Shown: positions 25,700 to 35,140, numbered from the stretch's first letter. The stretch is 64,000 bases of DNA from Bradyrhizobium sp. BTAi1 (GCF_000015165.1 NC_009485.1:5723501-5787500), one strand, 5' to 3'. The notes: a model not told the origin generated them from the letters alone. Program-made: numbers and translations.

Positions 25700-26949
25700 G
25701 CGGCGCGCTCGGCCGCCGCAGCGGCCCGCTTGGCGATCATGGCGGCGAACGCCGCGAAGATCTTCTGCATCTGCGGCGGCTTGTAGGGAAAGACGTCCGG
25801 CGGATCCATGTTGTGGACCACCGCCGTGTTGTCGGCCTCGAACACCAGCAGCGACCCGTTCTTGGTCTCTGCGCAATCGATGATGAAATAATCGAGGCCG
25901 ATGCGCTCGGCGATGGCCGCGAGCACGGAGCGGTGACGGCGGCCGAAGCCGATGTCGAACGTCTGCATGAACGCCGCCTCTTCGAGGCGCTTGGCCTCGC
26001 TGGCGGCCATGCCGGCGTTGAGGTACCAGATGTCCCAGCGCCGCGCGATCGCCATGTGGCAGGCGTAAGCCACGCCATCGACGAAGACGACGCGATATTT
26101 GCGGAACAGGCCGTCCTCGCTCGCATAATCGATGAAGCGCGACACGAAGAACTCCTGCTCCTCGCGCTCGTCGAGATAAAGCGAGAGCTCGATCGGCTCA
26201 TCGACCTTCTCCAGGCCGACGCCGGCATGCGAGCCGCGCGGCCGGACGATAATCGGAAAGCCGAGCGCGGCAGCGACGTCCTCGATCGGCTCGCGCTCCT
26301 CCGCGACCTCGTTCAGCCGCTCGCGGCTGACCGGAATGGTGGCCGGGATCGAGAGACCCTCGATGCCTTCGAGCAGCGCATGCAGCTTGTCGCGATCGAG
26401 ATGCCAGATGCGCTGCGGCGGATTGAGCAGCGGGCGCGGCCAGCGCGCCGCGACGGCGTCGATTTCGCGCAGCGTATGCTGGCAATCGTCCGAATCCGAG
26501 GCGATGACGATGGCGACGTCGTGGGCCGGCAGCGGCGACGGCAGCTCCGCACCCGGGACGATGTAGAGCAGCATCAACTCGATGTCGCTGTCTTCGAGCA
26601 GGAACTCGATCGGCGTGTTGCTGCCCATGTCGGTGGCGGCCGCGAGCGCCAGCACGCGCAGCCGCGGCGGCGCATTGCCGCCCGCCACGCGATAGAGCTG
26701 ATGCGATTGCAGCACGTCGTGCTGGATCGCCAGTCCGGATGCCTTGTCGCCGCGCAGCTGCGCCATCAGCGCGAGGTCGAGCCCTTCCCCCGGCGCGGCG
26801 GTGCCGCCGAGCAGCTTGGCCAGCAATGCGGTCCATTGCGGCTCGAGATCCTGGCCGTCGAACGCGGCCTTGGCGATCTTGGCCATGCCGATCCGGTCGG
26901 CACACCCTGCGCATGCCGAGTCTGCGAGCGCGAGCAAATCAATTGGCAT
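25696..26949 (-). CDS. ATP-grasp ligase-like protein of the flagellar-adjacent operon
   Basis: A 417-residue protein. Residues ~1-100 are helical with a Cys pair (C13, C16); 100-175 form a Rossmann-like pre-ATP-grasp domain (HDVAIVIASDSDDC); ~180-415 are an ATP-grasp fold with the ATP-binding strand-loop IIVRPRGSHAGVGLEKV and the C-terminal acidic site DYFIIDCAETKNGSLLVFEADNT. RimK-like ATP-grasp enzymes join a carboxylate to an amine through an acyl-phosphate. The start overlaps the upstream PLP gene by 11 bases and the stop overlaps the decarboxylase start by 4. The substrate is unknown. Confidence 0.8.
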   Translation of the reverse strand: MPIDLLALADSACAGCADRIGMAKIAKAAFDGQDLEPQWTALLAKLLGGTAAPGEGLDLALMAQLRGDKASGLAIQHDVLQSHQLYRVAGGNAPPRLRVLALAAATDMGSNTPIEFLLEDSDIELMLLYIVPGAELPSPLPAHDVAIVIASDSDDCQHTLREIDAVAARWPRPLLNPPQRIWHLDRDKLHALLEGIEGLSIPATIPVSRERLNEVAEEREPIEDVAAALGFPIIVRPRGSHAGVGLEKVDEPIELSLYLDEREEQEFFVSRFIDYASEDGLFRKYRVVFVDGVAYACHMAIARRWDIWYLNAGMAASEAKRLEEAAFMQTFDIGFGRRHRSVLAAIAERIGLDYFIIDCAETKNGSLLVFEADNTAVVHNMDPPDVFPYKPPQMQKIFAAFAAMIAKRAAAAAERAA

Positions 26950-28567
26950 TGCAGATATCCCTGAGATCCTGGCTGCTCACATCCGACACGAGCAGCTCTG
27001 TTTTGGCGACGACGTCGACGATATGGTCGATCTCGGCTTCGAGATTGATGCGGCAGCCGGTGATGTCGTCACACCACGCCTCGGTCACCTGGCGAGCGCC
27101 GATGCACAGCCGCAGCGCGGCGATCGGCGCTTCGCAGGGACGTTCGATGCGGACCGGCTGGCCGACGAGACATTGACGGGCCGCGACACCGGCCAGGCGC
27201 CCGCTGAAGCGGCTGCTCAAATCCAACTGCAGCGCGCGATAGACGGCCTGAGTTTCGCCGACGCCGAGCAGTTGCCCGTGGCGCTGCAGCGCGAACGGGA
27301 AGATGGTGGCAAAGCCGAACTCACCATTGTCGTCGTCCGCAGCCAGCTCGCGGCGCGCGATCGGACGCAGCACGGGTGACAGCACCAGCAGGCTGTCGAT
27401 CGCCTCGCCGAGCTGCCTGATCGCCATGCGGCGAAATGCGACGGGCACACGGTGATAGGCCGCGATCTCCTCGAGGGCCGCCTCCCAGCGCAGCCATTGA
27501 CCGATATTGGCGCGCGGCACCGAGCGCGCCCGCAGATCGGTCCAGTTCACCGGCCAGTCAGAACGATTGACGTAGTCGAACACGCCGGACGCCACCGGAC
27601 CGCCGTCGCGCAACGCCGACGACACGGCGCGCGGCACCAGCAGCGCTCCGCTGAAGGCCGGACCGCCGAAGAATTTGGAGCCCGAGATCAGCACCAGATG
27701 GCCGCGCGCGAGATGGTCGCGCAGCCGCGGCCCGCCAAGCCGCATCTGGCACGCATCGACCACGACCTGAACGCGGCCGGGCCAGCGCTGTGCCACCTCC
27801 TCGAGGCATTCACGCCCCGGCGCCTGCCAGCCGAGCTTCGAGGCGTCCATCACCTGCAGCAGCACGTGGCGTCCATCGCGAACCAGGGCATCGACGGCGC
27901 CGAGCACCGCCGCGTCGATGTCGCTGCGCGGCTGCAGCGTGCCGCCGTCCAACAGCGGCAGCGGCACGGCCTCACCGGACAGGCCCTCGATCGGCGCCTC
28001 CCTGGTCACAGCCACGCCATTCGCCGTCCGCGTGCTGAAATGGCTGCCGCGCATGCTGGCCGCCGTCCCGCTGCCGGTCTGGTCGGACGCCACGATCACG
28101 CTGGTCACGGCATCACCGAGCAATGCCCGCGTCAGCGCCAGTGCGTGCAGCTGCGAATCCGTTCCGGATGGCGAGAAGACGATGTCGACATCATCGGGCA
28201 GAGCGAGATGCTGCCGCAACTCGCAGCGCATCTCCTCGGTGCGCCGGTCGAGCGCCGCCTCCAGGCCGATCGAGATCGCCGCATGCATCAGCTGCTCGCG
28301 TGCGCGCTCCACATGGGCATAAGCGCGCTCGGAAATCGGCGAGGCCGTGCTCGAGGCAAAGCACAGCAGGTCGGGCATGGGCGCCGGCCCGCAGCCATAG
28401 GCGCTGCGGCCCCAGGGCCGGTCCAAGGCAAGGCGGGTGTCGCCGCCATCGATCAGAAGATCGCCGAGCAAGGCGAACAGGTCGCGCAGCCCACCCCCGG
28501 CGCGCTGCGGCGGCCGATCGGCCCCCGACGAGTCCCTGATTTCCGACCGGGTCGCAGCCGAATTCAT
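26939..28567 (-). CDS. PLP fold-type-I (class V aminotransferase-like) enzyme
   Basis: A 542-residue protein from the ATG 28565-28567; an ATG at 28588 overlapping the glycosyltransferase stop is also possible, and neither has a clear ribosome site. The fold-type-I features are SPSGTDSQLHALALTRAL (phosphate cup, about 132-149), VVVDACQMRLGGPRL with the PLP-binding Asp (about 271), and ISGSKFFGGPAFSGALLVP with the Schiff-base Lys (about 298). This looks closest to class V aminotransferase, desulfurase or kynureninase-type enzymes. The ~150-residue C-terminal part is unusual in length. Substrate unknown. Overlaps the ATP-grasp gene by 11 bases. Confidence 0.78.
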   Translation of the reverse strand: MNSAATRSEIRDSSGADRPPQRAGGGLRDLFALLGDLLIDGGDTRLALDRPWGRSAYGCGPAPMPDLLCFASSTASPISERAYAHVERAREQLMHAAISIGLEAALDRRTEEMRCELRQHLALPDDVDIVFSPSGTDSQLHALALTRALLGDAVTSVIVASDQTGSGTAASMRGSHFSTRTANGVAVTREAPIEGLSGEAVPLPLLDGGTLQPRSDIDAAVLGAVDALVRDGRHVLLQVMDASKLGWQAPGRECLEEVAQRWPGRVQVVVDACQMRLGGPRLRDHLARGHLVLISGSKFFGGPAFSGALLVPRAVSSALRDGGPVASGVFDYVNRSDWPVNWTDLRARSVPRANIGQWLRWEAALEEIAAYHRVPVAFRRMAIRQLGEAIDSLLVLSPVLRPIARRELAADDDNGEFGFATIFPFALQRHGQLLGVGETQAVYRALQLDLSSRFSGRLAGVAARQCLVGQPVRIERPCEAPIAALRLCIGARQVTEAWCDDITGCRINLEAEIDHIVDVVAKTELLVSDVSSQDLRDICNAN

Positions 28568-28577
28568 CGCGCGATCA

Positions 28578-29384
28578 TCAGGCCGCATCGACTGCAGCAG
28601 CGGTCGGGACCGCCATTGCCGACGCGAATTGCGAGGCGACATTGCCATAGAATACGGCTGGGCCGACGTGATCGAGCCGGCTGTCGAGATCGGCCCAGAT
28701 CTCGCCGCCGAGATCGGTCCAGCGCCTGCAGAACGCGAAATCCTCGCTGAGATAGGTGCCGGTCTCCGGCTCGATCATGCATTCGAACAGTGCGAAACGG
28801 TTGGGGCTGCCGGCCAGCGCATCCTGCGAATGCTCGCGCAAGAACCGCAGCGGCGCATAGCCCGGATGGGCGATCATCGCCTCGATCGCGCGGCGGCGGA
28901 TCATCAGGAAGCCGGTGCCGGCGTATCGCACGCGGGTGAAACCATTGACCACCGCGACGTGATCCGGATTGTCGATCTCCAGAACGTAATCCAGCGCCGC
29001 CGCCGGCACGTCCATGCGGTTGTCGCTGATGGCCCGACGCGCCTTGGTCCAGTTGACCTTCTTGATCGGATAGACACCGGCAACCATGTCGCCGCCGGAC
29101 TCGATCAGCCGGAACACCTGCCGGGGCGTGAAGCCGATGTCGGCATCGACGAACAGCAGATGCGTGGCAGTCGGATCGTTGAGAAACAGCGTAACCAGAT
29201 TGGCCCTGGCCCGCGTGATCAACGCGTCGCCGTCGCGCATGTGAACGGTGAGGTCGACATTCGACGTGGTTCGCAGCTCCCGCTGCAGGGCGAACAACGA
29301 GCTCGCATAGATGCTCGACACCTGGCCGCCGAAGCACGGGGTCGCGATCACCAAATGAATCCGCTCGTCGGTCACGTCGCTCAC
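28578..29384 (-). CDS. Glycosyltransferase (GT-A fold, Anp1/GT2-like)
   Basis: A 268-residue cytoplasmic glycosyltransferase-like protein. It starts IHLVIATPCFGGQVSSIYAS, has RARANLVTLFLNDPTATHLLFVDADIGF with the metal-binding DAD at 80-82, then MVAGVYPIKKVNW, a VNGFTRVRYAGTGFLMIRR acceptor-side segment, and TYLSEDFAFCRRWTDLGGEIW (ED, probable catalytic base). There is no membrane helix. It is first of the operon with the PLP, ATP-grasp and decarboxylase genes; a CtrA-like box lies 61-75 bases upstream. Possible acceptors are flagellin or an envelope glycan; both are inferences from position. Confidence 0.8.
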   Translation of the reverse strand: MSDVTDERIHLVIATPCFGGQVSSIYASSLFALQRELRTTSNVDLTVHMRDGDALITRARANLVTLFLNDPTATHLLFVDADIGFTPRQVFRLIESGGDMVAGVYPIKKVNWTKARRAISDNRMDVPAAALDYVLEIDNPDHVAVVNGFTRVRYAGTGFLMIRRRAIEAMIAHPGYAPLRFLREHSQDALAGSPNRFALFECMIEPETGTYLSEDFAFCRRWTDLGGEIWADLDSRLDHVGPAVFYGNVASQFASAMAVPTAAAVDAA

Positions 29385-29444
29385 GTCAGCCTCCAGATGA
29401 AGAGGCTCCCGCCCCGGATCTGAATAAAAGCTAAAGAGACGTGG

Positions 29445-29459
29445 TTAACGAAAGCCTAA
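29445..29459 (-). promoter_or_regulatory. CtrA-like box ahead of the glycosyltransferase operon
   Basis: On the minus strand TTAG, seven bases, TTAACC. One mismatch from TTAA-N7-TTAA. It is 61-75 bases upstream of the glycosyltransferase start, in the gap after flgL. This gap has no terminator-like stem that I can see, so read-through from flgE-K-L is also possible. Confidence 0.45.
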
Positions 29460-29477
29460 CCGACGCCTCCCGCTATT

Positions 29478-31349
29478 TTACAGGAACTTCACCAGCGACA
29501 GCTGCGCCAGCATCGCGGTCGTCTGGTAGGACGCCTGGAGGTTGGTCTGCAGCTGCAGGATCTGGCTCGCGACCTCGTTCTGGGAAATGCCCTCGGTCTG
29601 GTCGACCAGGCTCTGCATCGCCGCTTTCGCCTGGGTCTGGCGCGCGGTGGCATCCTTCATCGTGGTTTGGGCGTTGGCGAAGTCGGTCTGGATGTCCGAG
29701 ATCGACTGCTGGCCGAGTTGCGGCGTCAGGTTGGCCGCGATCCGCTGGCTGAGCGCGGCGATCTGCGGGCCGGCATTGGTGGCGGCCGGCGGCGTGTTCA
29801 CCGCGGCGTAGACCGCGGTCTGCTGCACGAGATTGCGGATGGCGAGTTCATTGGCCTGGGCGCCGAACTGAATGCTCTGCGCGGTGTCGATGCGGATGGT
29901 CGAGCTCGACCGCGCCGTGCCTGGTCCGCTATTGCCGGTGTACCAGTTGACCGTGGTGGCGGAGCCGTTGACGAGGCTAGTCGCCGATCCCAGCGGCGAG
30001 CCGGAGACGCGCAGCGGCGGTGTCGCCGCCGTCACGGTGCCTGAGAACCCCAGCGCGGCGAAGGCACCCGCATTGGAGCTGGAGACAGAGAAGCTCGCGG
30101 CATCGTCGGTGCGCAGGGTGATGACGCCGCCGCTCACCGTCGAAGGCTTGGAGGTGCCGCTGAGCGCATCGATCTTCGACAGCAGCGTCTGCACGCTGTC
30201 GGTAACGTTGATCTGGTTGTTGCCGTTCGCCCCCGAGGCGACGAAGGTGAGCGTCTGACCGTTGACGGTGATGGTATCACCGGCGGTGTAATTGGTGGCG
30301 ATCGAGTCGGTGCTGGCCGCACCGGACAGCAGCGTGGCGCCGGTGATCGGCGCCGGCGTCGCGGCCTTGTTGTTGACGGCGGTGCCCGACACAGAGCTTG
30401 CCGTATTGAAGAAGTTGTCGCCGGCCGTCACCGCGGAGGCTGCGACCAGCGAGGTGCCCGCGAGGGTCGACAGCGCCGTGTTCAGCGCCGCGTTCAGATT
30501 GGCCGAGGTCGCCGCCGGCGTCGCGCCGATCGCGAATGTATTGGCCGGCGCGGGCGTCGTGGTCGAGGCCGTCAGCTTGATCGACTCGGACGTTCCATCC
30601 GGGAGCTTGAAGGTGAAGCTGATCTGGTCGCCGGCATTGGGATTGCCGGCGGTGAGATCGACAGAGATGCCGGCCGGCGAGCCGGAGGGGCCGGTCACGG
30701 TGGCATTGGTCAGCGACGAGGTCACCGAGCCGAGCTTGAAGCCAAAGGGCGAGCCCGCGACATCTTCCGACAGAGTGATCGGCATGGTGGCGGATGCCGA
30801 CAGGTTGAGGCGGCCGAGACCGTTCAGCCCGAGATCGGCCTGCCGCCGTTCCGCGATCACCTGCTTCAGGCCGGCCTGGGTATTGGTGCCGTTCAGAATG
30901 TCGTCGGCCGAAGCCAGCGCCGGCCGGTCGGTGGCGCTGCCGGAGAAGATGAAGCGGTCGCCGACCTGCGTATTGAGGATGCCGACGATGGCCGACAGGT
31001 TCGACGATGCAGTCTGCTGCCCGGTGGTCTGTCCGCTGCTGGTCAGGTTCTGCGGCGTGGCCGAAGCCCCGCTCTGCACCTGGCCGCCGATCTTGGACAA
31101 CGACTGCAGCGAGGTGTTGACCGCGCCGATGACCGTGTTGACATGCGTCATGGTCAGCGAGAACGCCGAGATGTTCGACAGCTGCGCCCGCGCCGCGATC
31201 GCAAAGCCCTCGTCAGGCCCCATGCCGGCATAGTTGTTCGCCTTGGTGCCGCTCGACAGCTGCGTCGAAAGGTCCGCGAGCTGGCTCGTGATGTTCCGCA
31301 CGGACAGGCCGAGCAGAGAGCTTCCGTAGTTGATACTGCTGATCGACAT
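29478..31349 (-). CDS. flgL: Hook-filament junction protein FlgL
   Basis: A 623-residue flagellin-like junction protein. N-terminal flagellin helices are seen in SISSINYGSSLLGLSVRNITSQ and the LSSGTKANNYAGMG turn; the C-terminus has QLGQQSISDIQTDFANAQTT and NEVASQILQLQTNLQASYQT, ending LSLVKFL. It is about twice the enterobacterial length because of inserted Ser/Thr/Gly-rich domains. Residues ~312-437 (GDTITVNG / VTDSVQTLLSKI) match a module also found in FlgE and the flagellins. It lies 12 bases after flgK. Confidence 0.92.
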   Translation of the reverse strand: MSISSINYGSSLLGLSVRNITSQLADLSTQLSSGTKANNYAGMGPDEGFAIAARAQLSNISAFSLTMTHVNTVIGAVNTSLQSLSKIGGQVQSGASATPQNLTSSGQTTGQQTASSNLSAIVGILNTQVGDRFIFSGSATDRPALASADDILNGTNTQAGLKQVIAERRQADLGLNGLGRLNLSASATMPITLSEDVAGSPFGFKLGSVTSSLTNATVTGPSGSPAGISVDLTAGNPNAGDQISFTFKLPDGTSESIKLTASTTTPAPANTFAIGATPAATSANLNAALNTALSTLAGTSLVAASAVTAGDNFFNTASSVSGTAVNNKAATPAPITGATLLSGAASTDSIATNYTAGDTITVNGQTLTFVASGANGNNQINVTDSVQTLLSKIDALSGTSKPSTVSGGVITLRTDDAASFSVSSSNAGAFAALGFSGTVTAATPPLRVSGSPLGSATSLVNGSATTVNWYTGNSGPGTARSSSTIRIDTAQSIQFGAQANELAIRNLVQQTAVYAAVNTPPAATNAGPQIAALSQRIAANLTPQLGQQSISDIQTDFANAQTTMKDATARQTQAKAAMQSLVDQTEGISQNEVASQILQLQTNLQASYQTTAMLAQLSLVKFL

Positions 31350-31361
31350 CTTACACGCGCC

Positions 31362-33227
31362 TTACTGATAGGCCTGGAGCAGGCTCTGCATCATGCTTTG
31401 CACGACCGACATGATATGGGCGTTGGCCGAGTAGGTGTTCTGGACCTGGATGAGGTTGGACATTTCGCTGTCCATGTTGACCCCGGCCGTCGAGTTGAAC
31501 TTCTCCTTCAGCGTGCTGACGACCACGCTCTGCCCCTGGCTGAGCTGGGTCGCAAGCGTCGACGCACTGCCCTGCTGGCTGACGACCTGCTGCAGATAGC
31601 CGGACACCGTGCCCTGGAACGGCTGGGCTGCTGAGCCGAGGCCGGTCTTGGGCGAATAGGTGAAGGTGGCCGAGGTCAGCTGCGCGAACAGGAAATCGGG
31701 CCGCGTCGAATCCCCGGCCGCGGTCTGCGGCGAGGTCGAATAGGTCGACAGCTTGGTCGGGTCGTTGAGCAGCGCCGGATTGACGTTGAGCCGCCCGGCC
31801 AGTCCGGTCATCTGCGAGCCGGACGCGGTGATCGTGCCGGTGTAGAGCGCCCCGCCATCGGTAAACACCGGCAGCTGCGCGCTGCCGCTGGCGAGCGTCT
31901 GCACCGTGGTGGTCGCCGAGGCAGATTTGACGGTCGCCTGGCTGGTGCCGTCATCGGTGATGCGCAGCGTGGTTCCCGACGGGTTCGAGAACTGCAGATG
32001 CGCGCTGCCGAGCGCACTGTTCAGCTGCGACACCACCGAGGCCATGCCGAGCGAGAAATCGACGCCGACATAGCTGGGATTGGCATTGGTGGCGTTCTGC
32101 AGCGGCAGCGCCGCGGGATCGTTGACGTTGACGATCTTGACCTGACGCTGAACGTTGCTCGAATCCGTGTAGGTCAGATTGATGGTGTTGCCCGCGAGCA
32201 GCCCCGTGGTCGAGACGTCGAAGCCGGCCGGAGGACCAGCGACCGCCGTGCCGGCCGTGGTCTTGTCGGACAGCGCCGAGGCCATGGTGGCTGCGAGCTG
32301 GTCGACCTGGGTCTGCGCCTGTACCAGGGTCTGATCGCGCAGCTTGAGATCGGCCGCGATCTGGCCGGAGTTCAGGAGATTGTTGGACACGACGTCGAGC
32401 GAGACGCCGTTTGAAAGCTTGATGTTGAGCTGCCCGACGCCGCTCTTGGTCGGATTGCTGTTGTACTGCGACGTGGCGTCGAGCGTGCCCGGCGAGGAGA
32501 AGGTGAATTGCGAGCTGAGGCCCGCCCCGACCAGTTGGACGCCCGAATTGGTGAACACGCTGACGCCGTTGCTGCCGTCCGAGACGACGCGGATGTCGAC
32601 ATATTTCGACAGCGTATTGATGGCGTTGTCGCGCTGGTCCTGCAGCGTCGCCGACAGCGGATCGGAGGTGTTGAGGCCCTGCAGCTGGGTGTTGAGCGTG
32701 GCGATCTGGGAGATTGCCGCATTGGCCTGCGTCACCGAGTTACCGATGTCCTGCTCGACATTGCTGCGCAGGGTCTGGATGCCCTTGGTGGTCGCATTGA
32801 GCTGCTGCGCCAGGCCTTGCGCGGCGGACATGGCCACCGATTGCGCCGACTGGTTGCTCGGATTGTTCGACAGCGACTGCAGCGCCGTCGTGAAATTGTT
32901 GAGCGACGTCTCCAACGTGCCGCTGCCGCCAGGCGTGCCATACACGCTCTGCAGCTGCTTCAGGATGTTGGCGATCTGATCGGCATAGGCCCCGCCCGAG
33001 GTCTCGGTGCGGAGCTGGTTCTGGACGAACAAATCGAGCTGACGGTTGACGCCGGTCGTCATCACCGTCGAGCCGAAGCCGCCGCTGGCGACCTCGATCT
33101 GGTTCGGGTTCTGCGCGACGTAGCCAGGCGTGTTCGCGTTGGCGACGTTCGACGAGATGATCGACAGCGCCGCCTGCGTCGAGCGCAGGCCGGACATCGC
33201 GGTCGAGAGGGCTGAACTCAAACCCAT
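31362..33227 (-). CDS. flgK: Hook-associated protein FlgK (HAP1)
   Basis: A 621-residue first hook-filament junction protein. Its N-terminus carries LSSALSTAMSGLRSTQAALS and the rod/hook motif IISSNVANANTPGYV; the middle has QLNATTKGIQTLRSNVEQDI and LQDQRDNAINTLSKYVDIRV, standard for FlgK; the C-terminus has GVNMDSEMSNLIQVQNTY followed by SANAHIMSVVQSMMQSLLQA. It sits between flgE (44-base gap) and flgL (12-base gap) and is co-transcribed with them. Confidence 0.95.
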   Translation of the reverse strand: MGLSSALSTAMSGLRSTQAALSIISSNVANANTPGYVAQNPNQIEVASGGFGSTVMTTGVNRQLDLFVQNQLRTETSGGAYADQIANILKQLQSVYGTPGGSGTLETSLNNFTTALQSLSNNPSNQSAQSVAMSAAQGLAQQLNATTKGIQTLRSNVEQDIGNSVTQANAAISQIATLNTQLQGLNTSDPLSATLQDQRDNAINTLSKYVDIRVVSDGSNGVSVFTNSGVQLVGAGLSSQFTFSSPGTLDATSQYNSNPTKSGVGQLNIKLSNGVSLDVVSNNLLNSGQIAADLKLRDQTLVQAQTQVDQLAATMASALSDKTTAGTAVAGPPAGFDVSTTGLLAGNTINLTYTDSSNVQRQVKIVNVNDPAALPLQNATNANPSYVGVDFSLGMASVVSQLNSALGSAHLQFSNPSGTTLRITDDGTSQATVKSASATTTVQTLASGSAQLPVFTDGGALYTGTITASGSQMTGLAGRLNVNPALLNDPTKLSTYSTSPQTAAGDSTRPDFLFAQLTSATFTYSPKTGLGSAAQPFQGTVSGYLQQVVSQQGSASTLATQLSQGQSVVVSTLKEKFNSTAGVNMDSEMSNLIQVQNTYSANAHIMSVVQSMMQSLLQAYQ

Positions 33228-33271
33228 GTTCGTTTGCCTTATGTCAATTCAACTGCCACGTCTCAGCGCGA

Positions 33272-35077
33272 TCAGCGCAGCACGTTCAGAAGATCCTGCA
33301 CCATCGAATTGGCCGTCGTGATCACCTTGGTGTTGGCCGAATAGGCCTGCTGGGTCACGATCAGCTTGGTGAACTCGTCGGCGATGTCCGTATTCGACCC
33401 TTCCAGCGAGCCGCCCGAGATCTTGCCGGACGCGCCGATGATGGCCTGGCCGGACTGGTCGGTCGCCTCATAGGCGCCGCCGTCGAGCGCCTTCAGATAG
33501 TTGGTGCCGTTGAAGTGCGACAGCGTCACCTGGGCGAGGTTGATGGTCTGGCCGTTGGAGAAGGTGCCGGTGACGATGCCGCTGTTGTTGACGGCGACCG
33601 ACTGCAACTGGCCGGCGGCGAAGCCGTTTTGCGTGATGTTGTTGATGGTCGCCGAGCCGATCGTGCTGGCATATTGCGTCAGCGCGCCGGAGGAGATGTT
33701 GAGGCTGACGGTGCCGAGCGTGGTACCGTCGACCACGATGTTGGGGATCGAGATCGACGACGTTGTCGGCGAGGTCAGCGAGCCGTCGGAGGCGAAGGTG
33801 AAATTGGTGCCGACATTCTGCCAGGCCACCGTCGAGCCGGTCGCGCTCGAATTGGTCTGATAGAACAGGTTCCAGATATCCTTGTGGCCGGTGCCGAGCG
33901 TCGAGCTGTCGACCTTGCCCCAGCGCAGCTGCACGTTCACGGGCGTACCGGCGGAGTTGTAGGCGGTGACCGCGCCGCCCGAGATCGTCTCGTTGTTGAA
34001 ATTGGTAAGGTCGTTGCCGATCACGATGCCGGTGCCGGCGCTCGCCGTGCGGTTCAGCGCCACCGGCGATGTGAAGCCGAGCGCGGTGAAGCCGGCCGAG
34101 GCGCTGCTCAGGCTCCAATTCTCGCCGCTGCCGGAATGCAGCGTGATCTTGCCGGCGGTGATGGTCGGCTGCACGCCGGTCACCGCGGCGATCTTCGCCA
34201 GCAGCGTGCCGACGGAATCGCCGACATTGATCTGGGTGCCCGAAGCGCCGGAGGCGACGAAGGTGAAGGTGACGACGTCGCCAGCACTGCCGGTCAGAGT
34301 GATGGTGTCGCCGGCGGTGAAGTTGGTCGTGATCGAGTCGGTCGCCGCCGCGCCCGACAGCAAGGTCGATGTGGTGATGTTCGCCGCATTCTTGTTGACG
34401 GCGGTGCCGCCGGTGACGGTGGAGTCGGCGTAGAAATTGGTGCCGACCGGCAGTGGCACGTTGGAGAGGTCGGCCGAGTTGAGGCCGCCGGCCGCGACCA
34501 GCGTGCCCGTGGCCGCGTTGCCGCTGGCGCCGGTCTTCGGCTGCGTCGGCAGGTTGGCAGCATATTGGATCGCGGTGGTCGCCTGCGCCGGCACGAAATT
34601 GTTGGCGAACTGCAGCACGGTCGGCACGTTGCCTGTGGCGTTGCCGGTCTTCGGGTCGACCGCCACGCCCATCAGGTAGTAGCCGGCGCCGTTGATCAGG
34701 TTGCCGTTGGCATTGAGCTGGAAGTCGCCACGCCGGGTGTAGTTGGTGACGCCGGTGAAGACCGGCACGTTGTCGACCACCGACGAGGCCTTCTGGACGT
34801 TGAAGAAGCCGTCGCCATTGATCGCCATGTTGGTGGCGACCGAGGACGTCGAGACGGTGCCCTGGGTGGTGATGGTCGCTTTGGCGAAGGCGGTCACGCC
34901 GCCGGCATTCTGCCGGGTCGGGTTGGTGGCGTTGGGGATCAGGTCCTCGAAGCTGGTGCCGATGCCCTTGTAGCCGACGGTCGACGCGTTCGCGATGTTA
35001 CCGGAAATGTTCTGCAGCGCGAATGACTGAGCGGACAGACCGCTCACCGAGGTGTTCATCGCGTCGAAGATACCCAT
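33272..35077 (-). CDS. flgE: Flagellar hook protein FlgE
   Basis: A 601-residue hook protein. N-terminal motif GLSAQSFALQNISGNIANAS with TVGYKGIGTSF, central MAINGDGFFNV, and C-terminal GGSLEGSNTDIADEFTKLIV then TQQAYSANTKVITTANSMVQ are all intact. It is longer than the ~400-residue Salmonella hook because of an insertion that includes a module (residues ~214-337, GDTITLTG / VGDSVGTLLAKI) shared with FlgL and flagellins. It is first of flgE-flgK-flgL and is preceded by a consensus sigma-54 promoter. Confidence 0.95.
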   Translation of the reverse strand: MGIFDAMNTSVSGLSAQSFALQNISGNIANASTVGYKGIGTSFEDLIPNATNPTRQNAGGVTAFAKATITTQGTVSTSSVATNMAINGDGFFNVQKASSVVDNVPVFTGVTNYTRRGDFQLNANGNLINGAGYYLMGVAVDPKTGNATGNVPTVLQFANNFVPAQATTAIQYAANLPTQPKTGASGNAATGTLVAAGGLNSADLSNVPLPVGTNFYADSTVTGGTAVNKNAANITTSTLLSGAAATDSITTNFTAGDTITLTGSAGDVVTFTFVASGASGTQINVGDSVGTLLAKIAAVTGVQPTITAGKITLHSGSGENWSLSSASAGFTALGFTSPVALNRTASAGTGIVIGNDLTNFNNETISGGAVTAYNSAGTPVNVQLRWGKVDSSTLGTGHKDIWNLFYQTNSSATGSTVAWQNVGTNFTFASDGSLTSPTTSSISIPNIVVDGTTLGTVSLNISSGALTQYASTIGSATINNITQNGFAAGQLQSVAVNNSGIVTGTFSNGQTINLAQVTLSHFNGTNYLKALDGGAYEATDQSGQAIIGASGKISGGSLEGSNTDIADEFTKLIVTQQAYSANTKVITTANSMVQDLLNVLR

Positions 35078-35140
35078 ACCATTCTCTCCACATTGACCCG
35101 GCCGCCGGTCCGCCCCTGGCCGCGTTTTCGTGGAGAGTGT

